The notes below the pieces were generated by a model. It saw only the letters and a program-made list of their open reading frames with translations, was not told the DNA's origin and made no database searches. The position numbers and the translations under genes were made by a program. Of a stretch of DNA of 64,000 bases, positions 54,751-62,406 are shown one piece after another (within the stretch, counting starts at the first letter, position 1; each line of letters starts with the position of its first letter). The stretch comes from an uncultured Flavobacteriales bacterium (GTDB taxonomy: Bacteria > Bacteroidota > Bacteroidia > Flavobacteriales_G > Salibacteraceae): NCBI GenBank assembly GCA_905479105.1, contig CAJQLE010000005.1, forward strand, positions 1-64,000, read 5' to 3'.

Positions 54751-55137
54751 ATGAAAAAGCATATAGCAACATTAGCCCTCAGCATTATTATCGTTTCAGT
54801 AACTATCGCTCAGAGACCCTTTCATCCTAAAAACATGAGGCATGAAAGTATCGAGTCTTACCAAACTGAACTTAACCTGACGGAAACGCAAATAGATCAG
54901 ATTAATACTGTGCGAGCAGAATACAGAGAAGAAGCACCGTCTCAAAATCGTGGAGAAATGACACCTGAAAAAAGGGAAGAAATGAAAGCTAAGCGAAATG
55001 AGGAAAGAGAAAAGATTCATGCAATTCTCACAGATGAACAAAAAACTAAATTTCAAGAAATCAAAAAAGCGGAACGACAACAACGTGCTGCAGAAAGAAG
55101 CAAAGCAGCCCCAGATACTGAGTCTATTGCTGATTAA
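54751..55137 (+). CDS. Spy/CpxP-like periplasmic protein
   Basis: A 128-residue exported protein: signal peptide MKKHIATLALSIIIVSVTIAQ followed by a highly charged helical domain with the LTxxQ-type motifs LNLTETQIDQINTV and ILTDEQKTKFQEIK that mark the Spy/CpxP family of periplasmic chaperone or stress proteins. A low-complexity, Lys/Arg/Glu-rich middle (TPEKREEMKAKRNEEREK) is also typical. Monocistronic, with a strong terminator. Confidence 0.82.
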   Translation: MKKHIATLALSIIIVSVTIAQRPFHPKNMRHESIESYQTELNLTETQIDQINTVRAEYREEAPSQNRGEMTPEKREEMKAKRNEEREKIHAILTDEQKTKFQEIKKAERQQRAAERSKAAPDTESIAD

Positions 55138-55155
55138 GAATCCAAATGCTAAAAA

Positions 55156-55184
55156 GAAAGGCGCCCAGTGGGCGCCTTTCTTCG
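55156..55184. terminator. Bidirectional terminator
   Basis: Perfect stem GAAAGGCGCCC / GGGCGCCTTTC with an AGT loop, between the convergent Spy-like and lipoprotein genes. Confidence 0.85.
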
Positions 55185-55193
55185 TTTAAAAGA

Positions 55194-55757
55194 TTAATTA
55201 ATCACTACTGGAAATTCAATTTCAACATCAGTTTCTCCAACATCACAACTACCATTTTTCAATCCGTCAGGCTGATGCTTTAATGAAATGGTCATTGTTC
55301 CATTGGCTTTACTATTCACTATCCACTCAGACTGAATACCAATTGGATATGTTCCATCTGAATCAGTAATTGTATTGCTTAGGGCTGTTCCCAAAAGACC
55401 ACTTTCGAAACATACCAAATGCTCATCAGATTCATTCTGAATTTCGAACGTTAAATCTTCTTCAGAATTACCCGAGCCATCAATAAATGAGATGTCAAGA
55501 TCATACGTCTGACCGCTGTCTAACCTAATGGTGTCAATAGACGCAGCATTCCCGCCTACTCCATCAGAATCACTCCATTCCGCAGCAAAACTATTCCCCG
55601 TTGGGTTTGTGCTTTCGAAGGACAATCTAACCTTAGTGATGCTCTCAGGTTCATTTTCTAGTACCTGTGGAAGCTCAGGATCATCGTCATCCTTTTTACA
55701 TGATTCAAGTGAAATAAAAAATGACATTGTCGATAAAATTAAAATGTGCTTATTCAT
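55194..55757 (-). CDS. Lipoprotein linked to a metal TonB receptor
   Basis: A 187-residue lipoprotein: signal with lipobox MSFFISLESCKKDDDDPELP (Cys20), acidic linker, and a beta-rich domain (ITKVRLSFESTNPTGNSFAA, TYDLDISFIDGSGNSEEDLT, DEHLVCFESG, NGTMTISLKHQPDGLKNGSC). Small lipoproteins of this kind follow zinc or copper TonB receptors in Bacteroidota and are sometimes named after the type 1 periplasmic-binding fold. It lies 12 bp after the receptor gene, so it probably helps the same uptake step. Confidence 0.75.
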   Translation of the reverse strand: MNKHILILSTMSFFISLESCKKDDDDPELPQVLENEPESITKVRLSFESTNPTGNSFAAEWSDSDGVGGNAASIDTIRLDSGQTYDLDISFIDGSGNSEEDLTFEIQNESDEHLVCFESGLLGTALSNTITDSDGTYPIGIQSEWIVNSKANGTMTISLKHQPDGLKNGSCDVGETDVEIEFPVVIN

Positions 55758-55769
55758 TTTTAAAACTGT

Positions 55770-58064
55770 TTAAAATTTAAATTGAAGAGTTAAAATAAAA
55801 TTGATTCCAGGCTCATCTGCATAATACCTGAGCCTGTTTAAATAGGATCTATAGTCTTGATTATTAGCGCTTTCCACACCAAAACTGTACTGTAATTGAT
55901 TAGTGGCGATTGGTAAAGCGCCTGATAAGCTTCCTCCTAACAAAACATAGCCAGCAGGTGGATTGGTGTAATCAACACCTAATGGGAAACGCGTTTGTTG
56001 GCGTGTGAAAGAAGAATGAAAAGATACCTTATGAGACCACTTTCGCTCCCAAAGTGAATATTTTACTGATGCATCAACCCGATCGGCAGGAATATTAATA
56101 ATGTATTCGCCATTATTAATCTCATTTGCACGAATTGATTCAACGCCTAAAAAAATATTCAGTTTTGATGTTAGGTGAAATTTAATAGATGCATCAACAC
56201 CTCTAAACCAAGCATCAACGCCAGAATAATAGAACGTTGGAAATGCACCTCGAATTGTCAACGTTGGAGGCTGAGCAGGGCGTAAATAGATATAATTATC
56301 AAATAGGTATGCGAATACCGAAGCATTTACTTCCGTGCGGATATTGAAAATTGAGAGTTTATTTGTGCTCAGAGAAACACTTCCAGAGTGCACAACTTCA
56401 GAGTCAATTGATTCATCTCCAAATTCAATAGCAGCTGCTCCGTGATGTAATCCGGAACTATATAACTCATTAATGGATGGAGCTCTCCATGCCCTTCCAA
56501 AACTCATCATTAGAGTAATTTTCTCGATTTCCTTCGAGACACCTACGTTCCATGAAAGGCCATCAAAAGTCCGCACAGGCGAATACAAGTCATCATCCTG
56601 ATACATAAACGCTTGCTGCCATCTATAATCATAACGTGCTCCACCTTGAAATTCCCATGAACCGATATTGAGGTGATGAATGGTATAAACACCGCCTTGA
56701 TAGTTCCTGAAATTAGGAATGAAGAAACGGCCTTCATACGTATTAGCCTGATTTTCAGAAGCAATTCCGAATTCAAGCTTGTAATTACCGCTCATTCTAT
56801 GTTCATAATGAAGATCAGCTTGATGGGTCGTGATTTCATATTGTAAATCAGCAATAGATGGATCACTAAATGTGCTGACATCAAACTCTTGACGAAGATT
56901 ATATTGCCTTGATATATTGAATTCAACCTTACTCTCCAGCTTTGGCTTCCAGAAGAATCTCGCTGAGGTTATCTCATGGATAACTGACTGATTCGGTGCA
57001 GAAATAGAATAACTAAAAGAATCAGAAAGATTTTGTGGTACTCCCGATTCAATGACCTGTTCTAAGTCAGACAGGTTGCCAATATGCGCGTATGACAAAA
57101 TTCCAAGCTGTGTTTGAATTTGGCTATACTGAATGTCAACCCCATACTTTTCCTTGATCCAAGACAACTGGCCAGATCCGCTAAACTCCTCTTTACCAGT
57201 ATTTTTCAAGTAATAATCTGGTGCTTTGAGATCACCAGCCTTTGTCCCAGAAAGTTGCGCTCTAAAGAATAATGGAAGCTTCTTGGTCAAAGCACCTTGC
57301 AATTCACCTGAAAGCATTCCTTGTCGTCCGTTAGATGAAATACTTGATTTTAGCTTTCCATTTAGCTTTCTGATCTTTCCTAACTCACTCTTCTTGGCAA
57401 TAACCACCCCACCAATAGCTTCAGGGCCATATCTTAAACCACTTGCACCTTGAATAACCTCTAAAGAAGCCACCGAAAGAGGGTCAATTTCAGGGGCATG
57501 TTCACTGCCCCATTGCTGTCCTTGCAATTTAGTATTATCGCTCATGATCACAACCCGATTGCTATGCATACCGTGAATCACGGGTTTAGAGATATTTCCT
57601 CCCGTATTCAAAGACTGAACACCCTGAGATTCATCCAAAAGGCTTGCGAGCGAAACGCCACGATTCAAATCAAGCTTTTCTTTATCGACCTCGACCCTTT
57701 GAGCGATATCTTTATGAGGACGCTTAGCCTCAACAGTCAGTATCTCGAGCATTTCTGAATGATGCTCTAAAAGGAACTCCATTTCCAAATCCGAAAACAA
57801 CTCAATATGAAGAGTATCAGGTTCGCAACCAATATGATTAATCACTAAATCGAGCGTTCCTGAGCATAGCTTATCAAACTTAAAAGTGCCATCCTGATCA
57901 GCTACTGTTGCCCTTTGATCATTGAGAAGTCTAATTTCTGAAAAGGACAAGACAGCCCCATCATGCTCGTCAATTACATGACCAGTCAGGGTTAAATTGC
58001 AAATCTCTTGCGTAAATATGGGAGATGCCACTGCACTAAGCAATAGCATTAAAAAATATTTCAT
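55770..58064 (-). CDS. TonB-dependent outer-membrane receptor, probable metal uptake
   Basis: A 764-residue receptor: signal peptide (to about residue 18), a carboxypeptidase-regulatory-like domain (LTGHVIDEHDGAVLSFSEIR, about 26-105), plug domain (SKPVIHGMHSNRVVIMSDNT, VASLEVIQGASGLRYGPEAI) and a 22-strand barrel ending in FILTLQFKF, with the terminal aromatic. The GMHSNRV and GSEHAPEIDP blocks are those of zinc/copper-type receptors. The small Cys/His protein 32 bp upstream and the downstream lipoprotein support metal transport; which metal is open. Confidence 0.88.
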   Translation of the reverse strand: MKYFLMLLLSAVASPIFTQEICNLTLTGHVIDEHDGAVLSFSEIRLLNDQRATVADQDGTFKFDKLCSGTLDLVINHIGCEPDTLHIELFSDLEMEFLLEHHSEMLEILTVEAKRPHKDIAQRVEVDKEKLDLNRGVSLASLLDESQGVQSLNTGGNISKPVIHGMHSNRVVIMSDNTKLQGQQWGSEHAPEIDPLSVASLEVIQGASGLRYGPEAIGGVVIAKKSELGKIRKLNGKLKSSISSNGRQGMLSGELQGALTKKLPLFFRAQLSGTKAGDLKAPDYYLKNTGKEEFSGSGQLSWIKEKYGVDIQYSQIQTQLGILSYAHIGNLSDLEQVIESGVPQNLSDSFSYSISAPNQSVIHEITSARFFWKPKLESKVEFNISRQYNLRQEFDVSTFSDPSIADLQYEITTHQADLHYEHRMSGNYKLEFGIASENQANTYEGRFFIPNFRNYQGGVYTIHHLNIGSWEFQGGARYDYRWQQAFMYQDDDLYSPVRTFDGLSWNVGVSKEIEKITLMMSFGRAWRAPSINELYSSGLHHGAAAIEFGDESIDSEVVHSGSVSLSTNKLSIFNIRTEVNASVFAYLFDNYIYLRPAQPPTLTIRGAFPTFYYSGVDAWFRGVDASIKFHLTSKLNIFLGVESIRANEINNGEYIINIPADRVDASVKYSLWERKWSHKVSFHSSFTRQQTRFPLGVDYTNPPAGYVLLGGSLSGALPIATNQLQYSFGVESANNQDYRSYLNRLRYYADEPGINFILTLQFKF

Positions 58065-58096
58065 TCAGGGTTGTTTTAGCTAAAATCCAATACCGA

Positions 58097-58408
58097 TTAA
58101 GCTAAAACAGGGGGCGCTCTCCCTTGAGAATAGGATATAGAGACATGCTCAGGATCAATAATTGAAGATGTCTCAAATTGAAAAAACAGAATTAGAAATA
58201 CAAACTCGGCAACTTCAGTCTGATCTACAACAGGCGCATATGAAAAGTCACAAATAGTGCAATCTTCTTGTATGTGTTGTGTTTGAAAACCACTGGTATC
58301 ATGAGAAAAATCCTGATCACATTCGTGAATAAATTCACGAGGCACATTGATAAATGCCAATAGGATTAACAGAAAAAAACTTAAGAATCGTCTCACACTG
58401 CAAATCAA
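58097..58408 (-). CDS. Small Cys/His-rich membrane-anchored protein
   Basis: A 103-residue protein with an N-terminal hydrophobic segment (FLSFFLLILLAFINVPREF), then a Cys/His-rich stretch FIHECDQDFSHDTSGFQTQH followed by EDCTICDFSY, and a second hydrophobic segment (FVFLILFFQF). Small proteins with HxC...CxxC patterns often stand first in metal TonB-receptor operons and may bind the metal in the periplasm. Here it is first of three genes and divergent from the sigma-factor operon. Function inferred from context only. Confidence 0.6.
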   Translation of the reverse strand: MICSVRRFLSFFLLILLAFINVPREFIHECDQDFSHDTSGFQTQHIQEDCTICDFSYAPVVDQTEVAEFVFLILFFQFETSSIIDPEHVSISYSQGRAPPVLA

Positions 58409-58531
58409 CTAAGAAATTAGATACTCCAAAATAACAAATAGCAAATTTAACATGAACTCTTAACTTCAACCTTCATATTTGACCACCTTGCGTGAATCAA
58501 TTCTCAGATAAGTATTACATTGGATTTATGA
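58409..58531. promoter_or_regulatory. Divergent promoter region, metal-uptake and sigma operons
   Basis: A 123-bp intergenic stretch between two divergent operons. It must carry both promoters. I see no clear repeat or known operator; an ECF-type autoregulatory promoter for the sigma gene is expected but not identified. Confidence 0.4.
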
Positions 58532-59089
58532 ATGACTAAACACCAACTCAACCCTGACACTTGGATCAACCTTTATGCTGATCAACTTTTAAGCTACGCC
58601 CTTGTTAGAGTGCCAGAGCGAGATGTAGCTAAAGACCTTGTTCAAGACACGTTTTTTTCCGCGCTTAAATCCAAAGAGAACTTTAGAGGCGAGATTTCTG
58701 AAAAAAATTGGCTTTACCTCGTACTCCGAAGTCGAATCTTAGATTATTACAAAAAGCGAAAAGAAGTGCTGGAATCTGATTTCGGAACCGATGATGACGA
58801 TGACGATTCATTCGATAATAAAGGCCATTGGATGGATGGTAAACTCCCCAAAGAATGGTCAACAGACAACATAATTCAGAATAAAGAATTCATGCAAATA
58901 TTTCTACAATGCAAGTCTGCGTTGAAAGAGGTTCAGGCTCAAGTATTCACTATGAAGTATATAGATGGAGAAGAATCTGAAACCATTTGTAAGGAACTTG
59001 AAATATTATCTTCTAACTATTGGGTATTAATCCATAGGGCAAAACTGCAATTGCGTTCTTGCATCGAGAAAAACTGGTTCGATAAATGA
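58532..59089 (+). CDS. ECF-type RNA polymerase sigma factor
   Basis: A 185-residue extracytoplasmic-function sigma factor. Region 2 (YALVRVPERDVAKDLVQDTF, WLYLVLRSRILDYYKKRKEV) and region 4 (EVQAQVFTMKYIDGEESETI followed by ELEILSSNYWVLIHRAKLQL) are both present, joined by an acidic linker (FGTDDDDDDSFD). It heads an operon: the anti-sigma gene overlaps its stop by 4 bp and the Cys-motif precursor, DUF692 and DUF2063 genes follow. It likely directs transcription of this locus and maybe of the divergent metal-uptake operon. Confidence 0.92.
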   Translation: MTKHQLNPDTWINLYADQLLSYALVRVPERDVAKDLVQDTFFSALKSKENFRGEISEKNWLYLVLRSRILDYYKKRKEVLESDFGTDDDDDDSFDNKGHWMDGKLPKEWSTDNIIQNKEFMQIFLQCKSALKEVQAQVFTMKYIDGEESETICKELEILSSNYWVLIHRAKLQLRSCIEKNWFDK

Positions 59090-59319
59090 TAAACTGTAAA
59101 GAGTCAACGCGACTAACAATTAAGAAAGAAGAGAATAAAATAACTCTAAGAGAAAGAATAGAGCTATCTTTTCACTTAATGATGTGCAAATTTTGCAGTG
59201 CTTTTAATGTTCAAAACTCATGGATAAATGGAGTCTCAAAACATGCAGAGGCTCATGATTCTTTTTCTGAATCTGAAAAGCAAGATCTTGAAGTACGTAT
59301 GAAGGATTCGACTAAATAA
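59086..59319 (+). CDS. Miniature zinc-binding (ZAS-type) anti-sigma factor
   Basis: A 77-residue soluble protein with C4 ... H30-x3-C34-x2-C37 (INCKEST, SFHLMMCKFC), the zinc anti-sigma (ZAS) pattern. It overlaps the sigma gene by 4 bp, as co-translated sigma/anti-sigma pairs do. There is no transmembrane segment and no sensor domain, so the zinc site itself, or another metal or thiol oxidant at it, is the plausible sensor. Release of the sigma factor would then turn on the downstream genes. Confidence 0.78.
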   Translation: MINCKESTRLTIKKEENKITLRERIELSFHLMMCKFCSAFNVQNSWINGVSKHAEAHDSFSESEKQDLEVRMKDSTK

Positions 59320-59345
59320 TTCGCAACAATTAAAACCATAATAAT

Positions 59346-59750
59346 ATGAAAAACACAAACAAAGGTTTAGGTGCATTAATCACCGGGACATTAATGGCTG
59401 GAGCTCTTTTAGGGACTTCTAATGCTAATGAGTTATTCTCTTATAGTGATCTGGGTTCTGGTTCTGAGCTTAGAGCTGATCTATTGGACGCTTCTAATAC
59501 AGGATTTAAATCTCCAGAAGGTAAATGCGGTGAAGCAAAGGCTGATGAAAAATCAGAATCAAAAGCTGATGATTCTAAAGCTGCTGAGCATAAGTGTGGA
59601 GAAGGAAAGTGTGGCGAAGCGAAAGCTGACATGAAGCCAGCTGATTCTAAGGCTGCTGAACACAAATGCGGTGAAGGTAAAGCTGAAATGAAAATGGAAG
59701 AGAAAGACGCGAAGTCTGACAAAAAAGCGAAGGCAGTAAAGCCTAACTAA
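59346..59750 (+). CDS. HvfA-like RiPP precursor with EGKCG/EHKCG motifs
   Basis: A 134-residue exported low-complexity peptide. Residues 1-27 look like a signal peptide (GALITGTLMAGALLGTSNAN), 28-55 are a leader-like segment, and the rest is Lys/Glu/Ala-rich with four Cys (61, 84, 89, 108), all in KCG: EGKCG at 58-62 and 86-90, EHKCG at 81-85 and 105-109. A DSKAAEHKCGEGK unit is repeated. EGKCG Cys motifs are those changed by DUF692 enzymes in HvfA/bufferin-type RiPPs, giving Cu-binding heterocycles. The DUF692 gene follows at once. Metal and modification here are inference. Confidence 0.85.
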   Translation: MKNTNKGLGALITGTLMAGALLGTSNANELFSYSDLGSGSELRADLLDASNTGFKSPEGKCGEAKADEKSESKADDSKAAEHKCGEGKCGEAKADMKPADSKAAEHKCGEGKAEMKMEEKDAKSDKKAKAVKPN

Positions 59751-59763
59751 ATAAATATCGATT

Positions 59764-59799
59764 AAGCCTGACCTAAGCCTAGGTCAGGCTTTTCTTTTT
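59764..59799 (+). terminator. Intrinsic terminator/attenuator between precursor and DUF692 gene
   Basis: Stem AGCCTGACCT / AGGTCAGGCT with an AAGCCT loop, then TTTCTTTTT. The T tract ends one base before the ATG of the DUF692 gene. It should cut read-through, so that more precursor than enzyme is made. Confidence 0.85.
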
Positions 59800-59800
59800 A

Positions 59801-60640
59801 ATGTCAAAACACGTAGGAATAGGATACCGCAAGGATTTTGGATCAGCTTTTTTAGAAAGTGATGTTCTCGATCCTGCATTTGTGGAAGTAGCGCCAGAAA
59901 ATTGGATAGATATTGGTGGTTATTGGAAAAAAGAGTTTTCTAAAGTAGCTGACAAATATCCAATCTACACACACGGACTTTCGCTTTCGATTGGAAGCCC
60001 AGATCCCATTGATTGGGATTTTCTCAAAAAAATTAAATCCTTCATGCAAGAATGGGACGTCAAAGTCTATTCTGAGCATTTAAGCTACAGCAAGTGCGAC
60101 AACGCGCATATTTACGACCTTCTTCCCATACCATTCCGAGAGGATGCTGTTAAGCATATTTCTAAGCGAATAAAAGAAGTTCAAGACTTTTTAGGGCGTA
60201 AGCTGGTTATTGAAATCGTTTCCTACTACACCCCTGTCGCAGCTGAAATGAGTGAAGTTGAATTCATTAACTCCATACTCAAAGAATCCGATTGTGAATT
60301 GCTCTTTGATATCAACAATGTTTATGTCAATGCATTTAATCACAACTACGATCCAAAACAATTTATTGAGCAACTCGATCTTTCAAGCGTAAAGTACATT
60401 CACATGGCAGGCCATGAAAAAGTGAGTGATGATCTCATCATCGACACTCACGGTCAAGCCATAATTGATCCCGTATATGATTTATTTGAATTCGCTATTT
60501 CAAAATTGGATCAACCAGTTCCAGTTTTGTTAGAGCGCGATTTCAATATTCCTGAGATGGAAGAATTGGCAGCAGAAATGAATCAATTGGAATCAATCTG
60601 TCAAAAACAATGGAACCATGAGCCAATCATTGCACACTGA
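59801..60640 (+). CDS. MNIO-family (DUF692) peptide-modifying oxidase, HvfB/MbnB-like
   Basis: A 279-residue TIM-barrel enzyme of the multinuclear non-heme iron oxidase family. Metal-site and core motifs: VEVAPENWI (E29-E33), THGLSLSIGS (H58), YSEHLSYS (E92/H93), IEIVSYYTP (E138), FDINNVYVNAFNH (D170, N173, H181), IHMAGHE (H201, H205), DTHG (D215, H217) and LLERDFNIP (E245). The usual ENVSSY appears as EIVSYY. It should oxidise Cys of the adjacent precursor with O2. It starts one base after the terminator T tract, and its 3' end overlaps the DUF2063 gene by 23 bp. Confidence 0.92.
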   Translation: MSKHVGIGYRKDFGSAFLESDVLDPAFVEVAPENWIDIGGYWKKEFSKVADKYPIYTHGLSLSIGSPDPIDWDFLKKIKSFMQEWDVKVYSEHLSYSKCDNAHIYDLLPIPFREDAVKHISKRIKEVQDFLGRKLVIEIVSYYTPVAAEMSEVEFINSILKESDCELLFDINNVYVNAFNHNYDPKQFIEQLDLSSVKYIHMAGHEKVSDDLIIDTHGQAIIDPVYDLFEFAISKLDQPVPVLLERDFNIPEMEELAAEMNQLESICQKQWNHEPIIAH

Positions 60641-61370
60641 TACCATTGAGCAGCAAAGTTTGTTGGCAAAGTTTTGTCGAGATGGAGTTGAACCTTCACT
60701 AGAAGGAGTTACTGATGGTCGTCTGCACAATTACAGAAGACTAGTGTTTGGAGTAGTTAGAGAGGCTTTGAGCAGCACCTACCCGCTTACTGTAAACCTT
60801 CTCACCAATAAAGAGTGGAGTGTTTTAATCCAAGAATTCTTCGAAAATCATAATTGCCAAGACCCACAAGTTTGGAAAATGCCTCTTGAATTGATCGAAT
60901 TCACAGAAAAGCACCAATCATCATTAACGAAGAAATATCCTCTCTTAATAGAACTTTTAAACTTTGAATGGAAAGAAGTTGAATATTACATGATGCCTGA
61001 TGAGAAGTTCCCCGAAGAAAGAACCTCAGATTTCTTCAGCGATCTTTGGGTTTTTAATCCCGAATCAGAGATTTTAACGCTTTCGTATCCGCTCCATTTA
61101 AAAAACGCACGATTCATTTCTATCAGTGATGAAGGACAATACTTCTGTCTAATTTTCAGGCAACCTAAAACTTTCAAAGTGAAGTTTTTAAACCTCTCAC
61201 CTTTCTTCGCTTGGTTAATTGCTACCATGCAAACTGAGCCCATTTCAGTTGATGAACTTTCACCTGTTATTAAGAAGGAATTTGGCATTACCGATGTCCA
61301 GCAATTCAAACAAAACATTGAGCCTTTCTACAAAAAGCTCTGTCTTGATGGAATGATCCTCTCCAGTTAA
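60618..61370 (+). CDS. DUF2063 partner protein (HvfC/MbnC-like)
   Basis: A 250-residue protein. The N-terminal DUF2063 domain (LAKFCRDGVEPSLEGVTDGR, YRRLVFGVVREALSSTYPLT, about 14-95) is typical of the partner that recruits the precursor to the DUF692 enzyme. The C-terminal half (about 130-250, FAWLIATMQTEPISVDELSP) resembles the winged PqqD-like/second domain of HvfC proteins. The 23-bp overlap with the DUF692 gene implies coupled translation and a complex of the two. Spacing to DUF962 is 25 bp. Confidence 0.88.
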   Translation: MSQSLHTDTIEQQSLLAKFCRDGVEPSLEGVTDGRLHNYRRLVFGVVREALSSTYPLTVNLLTNKEWSVLIQEFFENHNCQDPQVWKMPLELIEFTEKHQSSLTKKYPLLIELLNFEWKEVEYYMMPDEKFPEERTSDFFSDLWVFNPESEILTLSYPLHLKNARFISISDEGQYFCLIFRQPKTFKVKFLNLSPFFAWLIATMQTEPISVDELSPVIKKEFGITDVQQFKQNIEPFYKKLCLDGMILSS

Positions 61371-61395
61371 TTGGTTCATTCGTTACATTTAGTGA

Positions 61396-61878
61396 ATGAA
61401 AACAGCCCAAGAATGGTTTAATGAGTATGGTGAAAGCCATCAAAACTCTACAAATAAATTGATCCATTGGATTTGCGTTCCGACCATATTTTTCAGCATT
61501 GCTGGTCTTCTGGTTTCAATACCTAGTCATTCTTTAGCCTCATTATTCCCTCCTGCCTTGTCTGCGTATGCCAATTACGGCACAATCGCTATTCTGTTGA
61601 CTTGCATCTTCTATTTCAGTATTTCTTCCAGAATATTAATTGGGATGCTATTATTCTCCGTATTTACCGTGTGGATGAATGTGAAAATCATGGAAACCGC
61701 AGAGACTCCTTTATGGGCCATTTCGCTTACTTTATTTGTATTGGCTTGGATAGGGCAATTCATTGGTCATAAAATCGAAGGAAAGAAACCTTCCTTTTTC
61801 AAGGATATTCAATTCCTGTTGGTAGGACCTGCTTGGCTTATGGGGTTTATCTATAAGCGATTAGGAATTAACTATTAA
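61396..61878 (+). CDS. DUF962/Mpo1-like membrane protein
   Basis: A 160-residue protein with the DUF962 start EWFNEYGESHQNSTNKLIHW containing the conserved His (the His-rich iron site of yeast Mpo1), WICVPTIFFSIAGLLVSIPS and further hydrophobic segments, and a second conserved GQFIGHKIEGKKPSFFKDIQ block. Yeast Mpo1 is an Fe(II)-dependent dioxygenase acting on 2-hydroxy fatty acids; the bacterial function is inferred. Probably a separate gene, 25 bp after the DUF2063 gene and on the same strand. Confidence 0.9.
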   Translation: MKTAQEWFNEYGESHQNSTNKLIHWICVPTIFFSIAGLLVSIPSHSLASLFPPALSAYANYGTIAILLTCIFYFSISSRILIGMLLFSVFTVWMNVKIMETAETPLWAISLTLFVLAWIGQFIGHKIEGKKPSFFKDIQFLLVGPAWLMGFIYKRLGINY

Positions 61879-61939
61879 ACTTCACATTTTAAGAAGTTGT
61901 TTACACGATTGAATCTAGATTTGCAGCTTTTACGTAAAA

Positions 61940-62404
61940 ATGCAGAAGAACTTAGAATCAATACGTACCAGTATATCTCCACTCAAAAAGCAACTGATCA
62001 AGTTCACTTTGATCGGTGTTTTGGCTGTGATGGTGGACCTAACATGCTACTACATATTACTGAACATATTCCCAGAAAACTGGACCTTTGGATTTCACAT
62101 CGAAGACTTTGCTAAAGCGATTTCCTTTTTATGTGGAATGAGCGTAACCTATACGTTCAATAAGCTTTGGACCTGGAAGAGTAAAAATCGCTCAAATAAG
62201 AGGGTTCTAAATTTCACAATCCTTTACTCGATTTCTCTATTTGTCAATGTTTTTAGCAACTCAATGATGCTTGATGTCTTACATAATGTTGAGTTATTTA
62301 AAATATTGGATTTTAAGTATTTAATAGCATTTATTACCGCTACAGGAATCAGTGCATCGCTCAACTTTATCGGTCAAAAGTTCTGGGTTTTCAAAACTGC
62401 TTGA
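61940..62404 (+). CDS. GtrA-family membrane protein
   Basis: A 154-residue protein with four hydrophobic segments and the GtrA pattern: LIKFTLIGVLAVMVDLTCYY, FAKAISFLCGMSVTYTFNKLWTW (in part), LYSISLFVNVFSNSMMLDVL and ITATGISASLNFIGQKFWVF. The family helps move undecaprenyl-linked sugars across the membrane in polysaccharide or O-antigen decoration. No glycosyltransferase is adjacent. It ends 2 bp before the convergent radical SAM gene. Confidence 0.9.
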   Translation: MQKNLESIRTSISPLKKQLIKFTLIGVLAVMVDLTCYYILLNIFPENWTFGFHIEDFAKAISFLCGMSVTYTFNKLWTWKSKNRSNKRVLNFTILYSISLFVNVFSNSMMLDVLHNVELFKILDFKYLIAFITATGISASLNFIGQKFWVFKTA

Positions 62405-62406
62405 TC

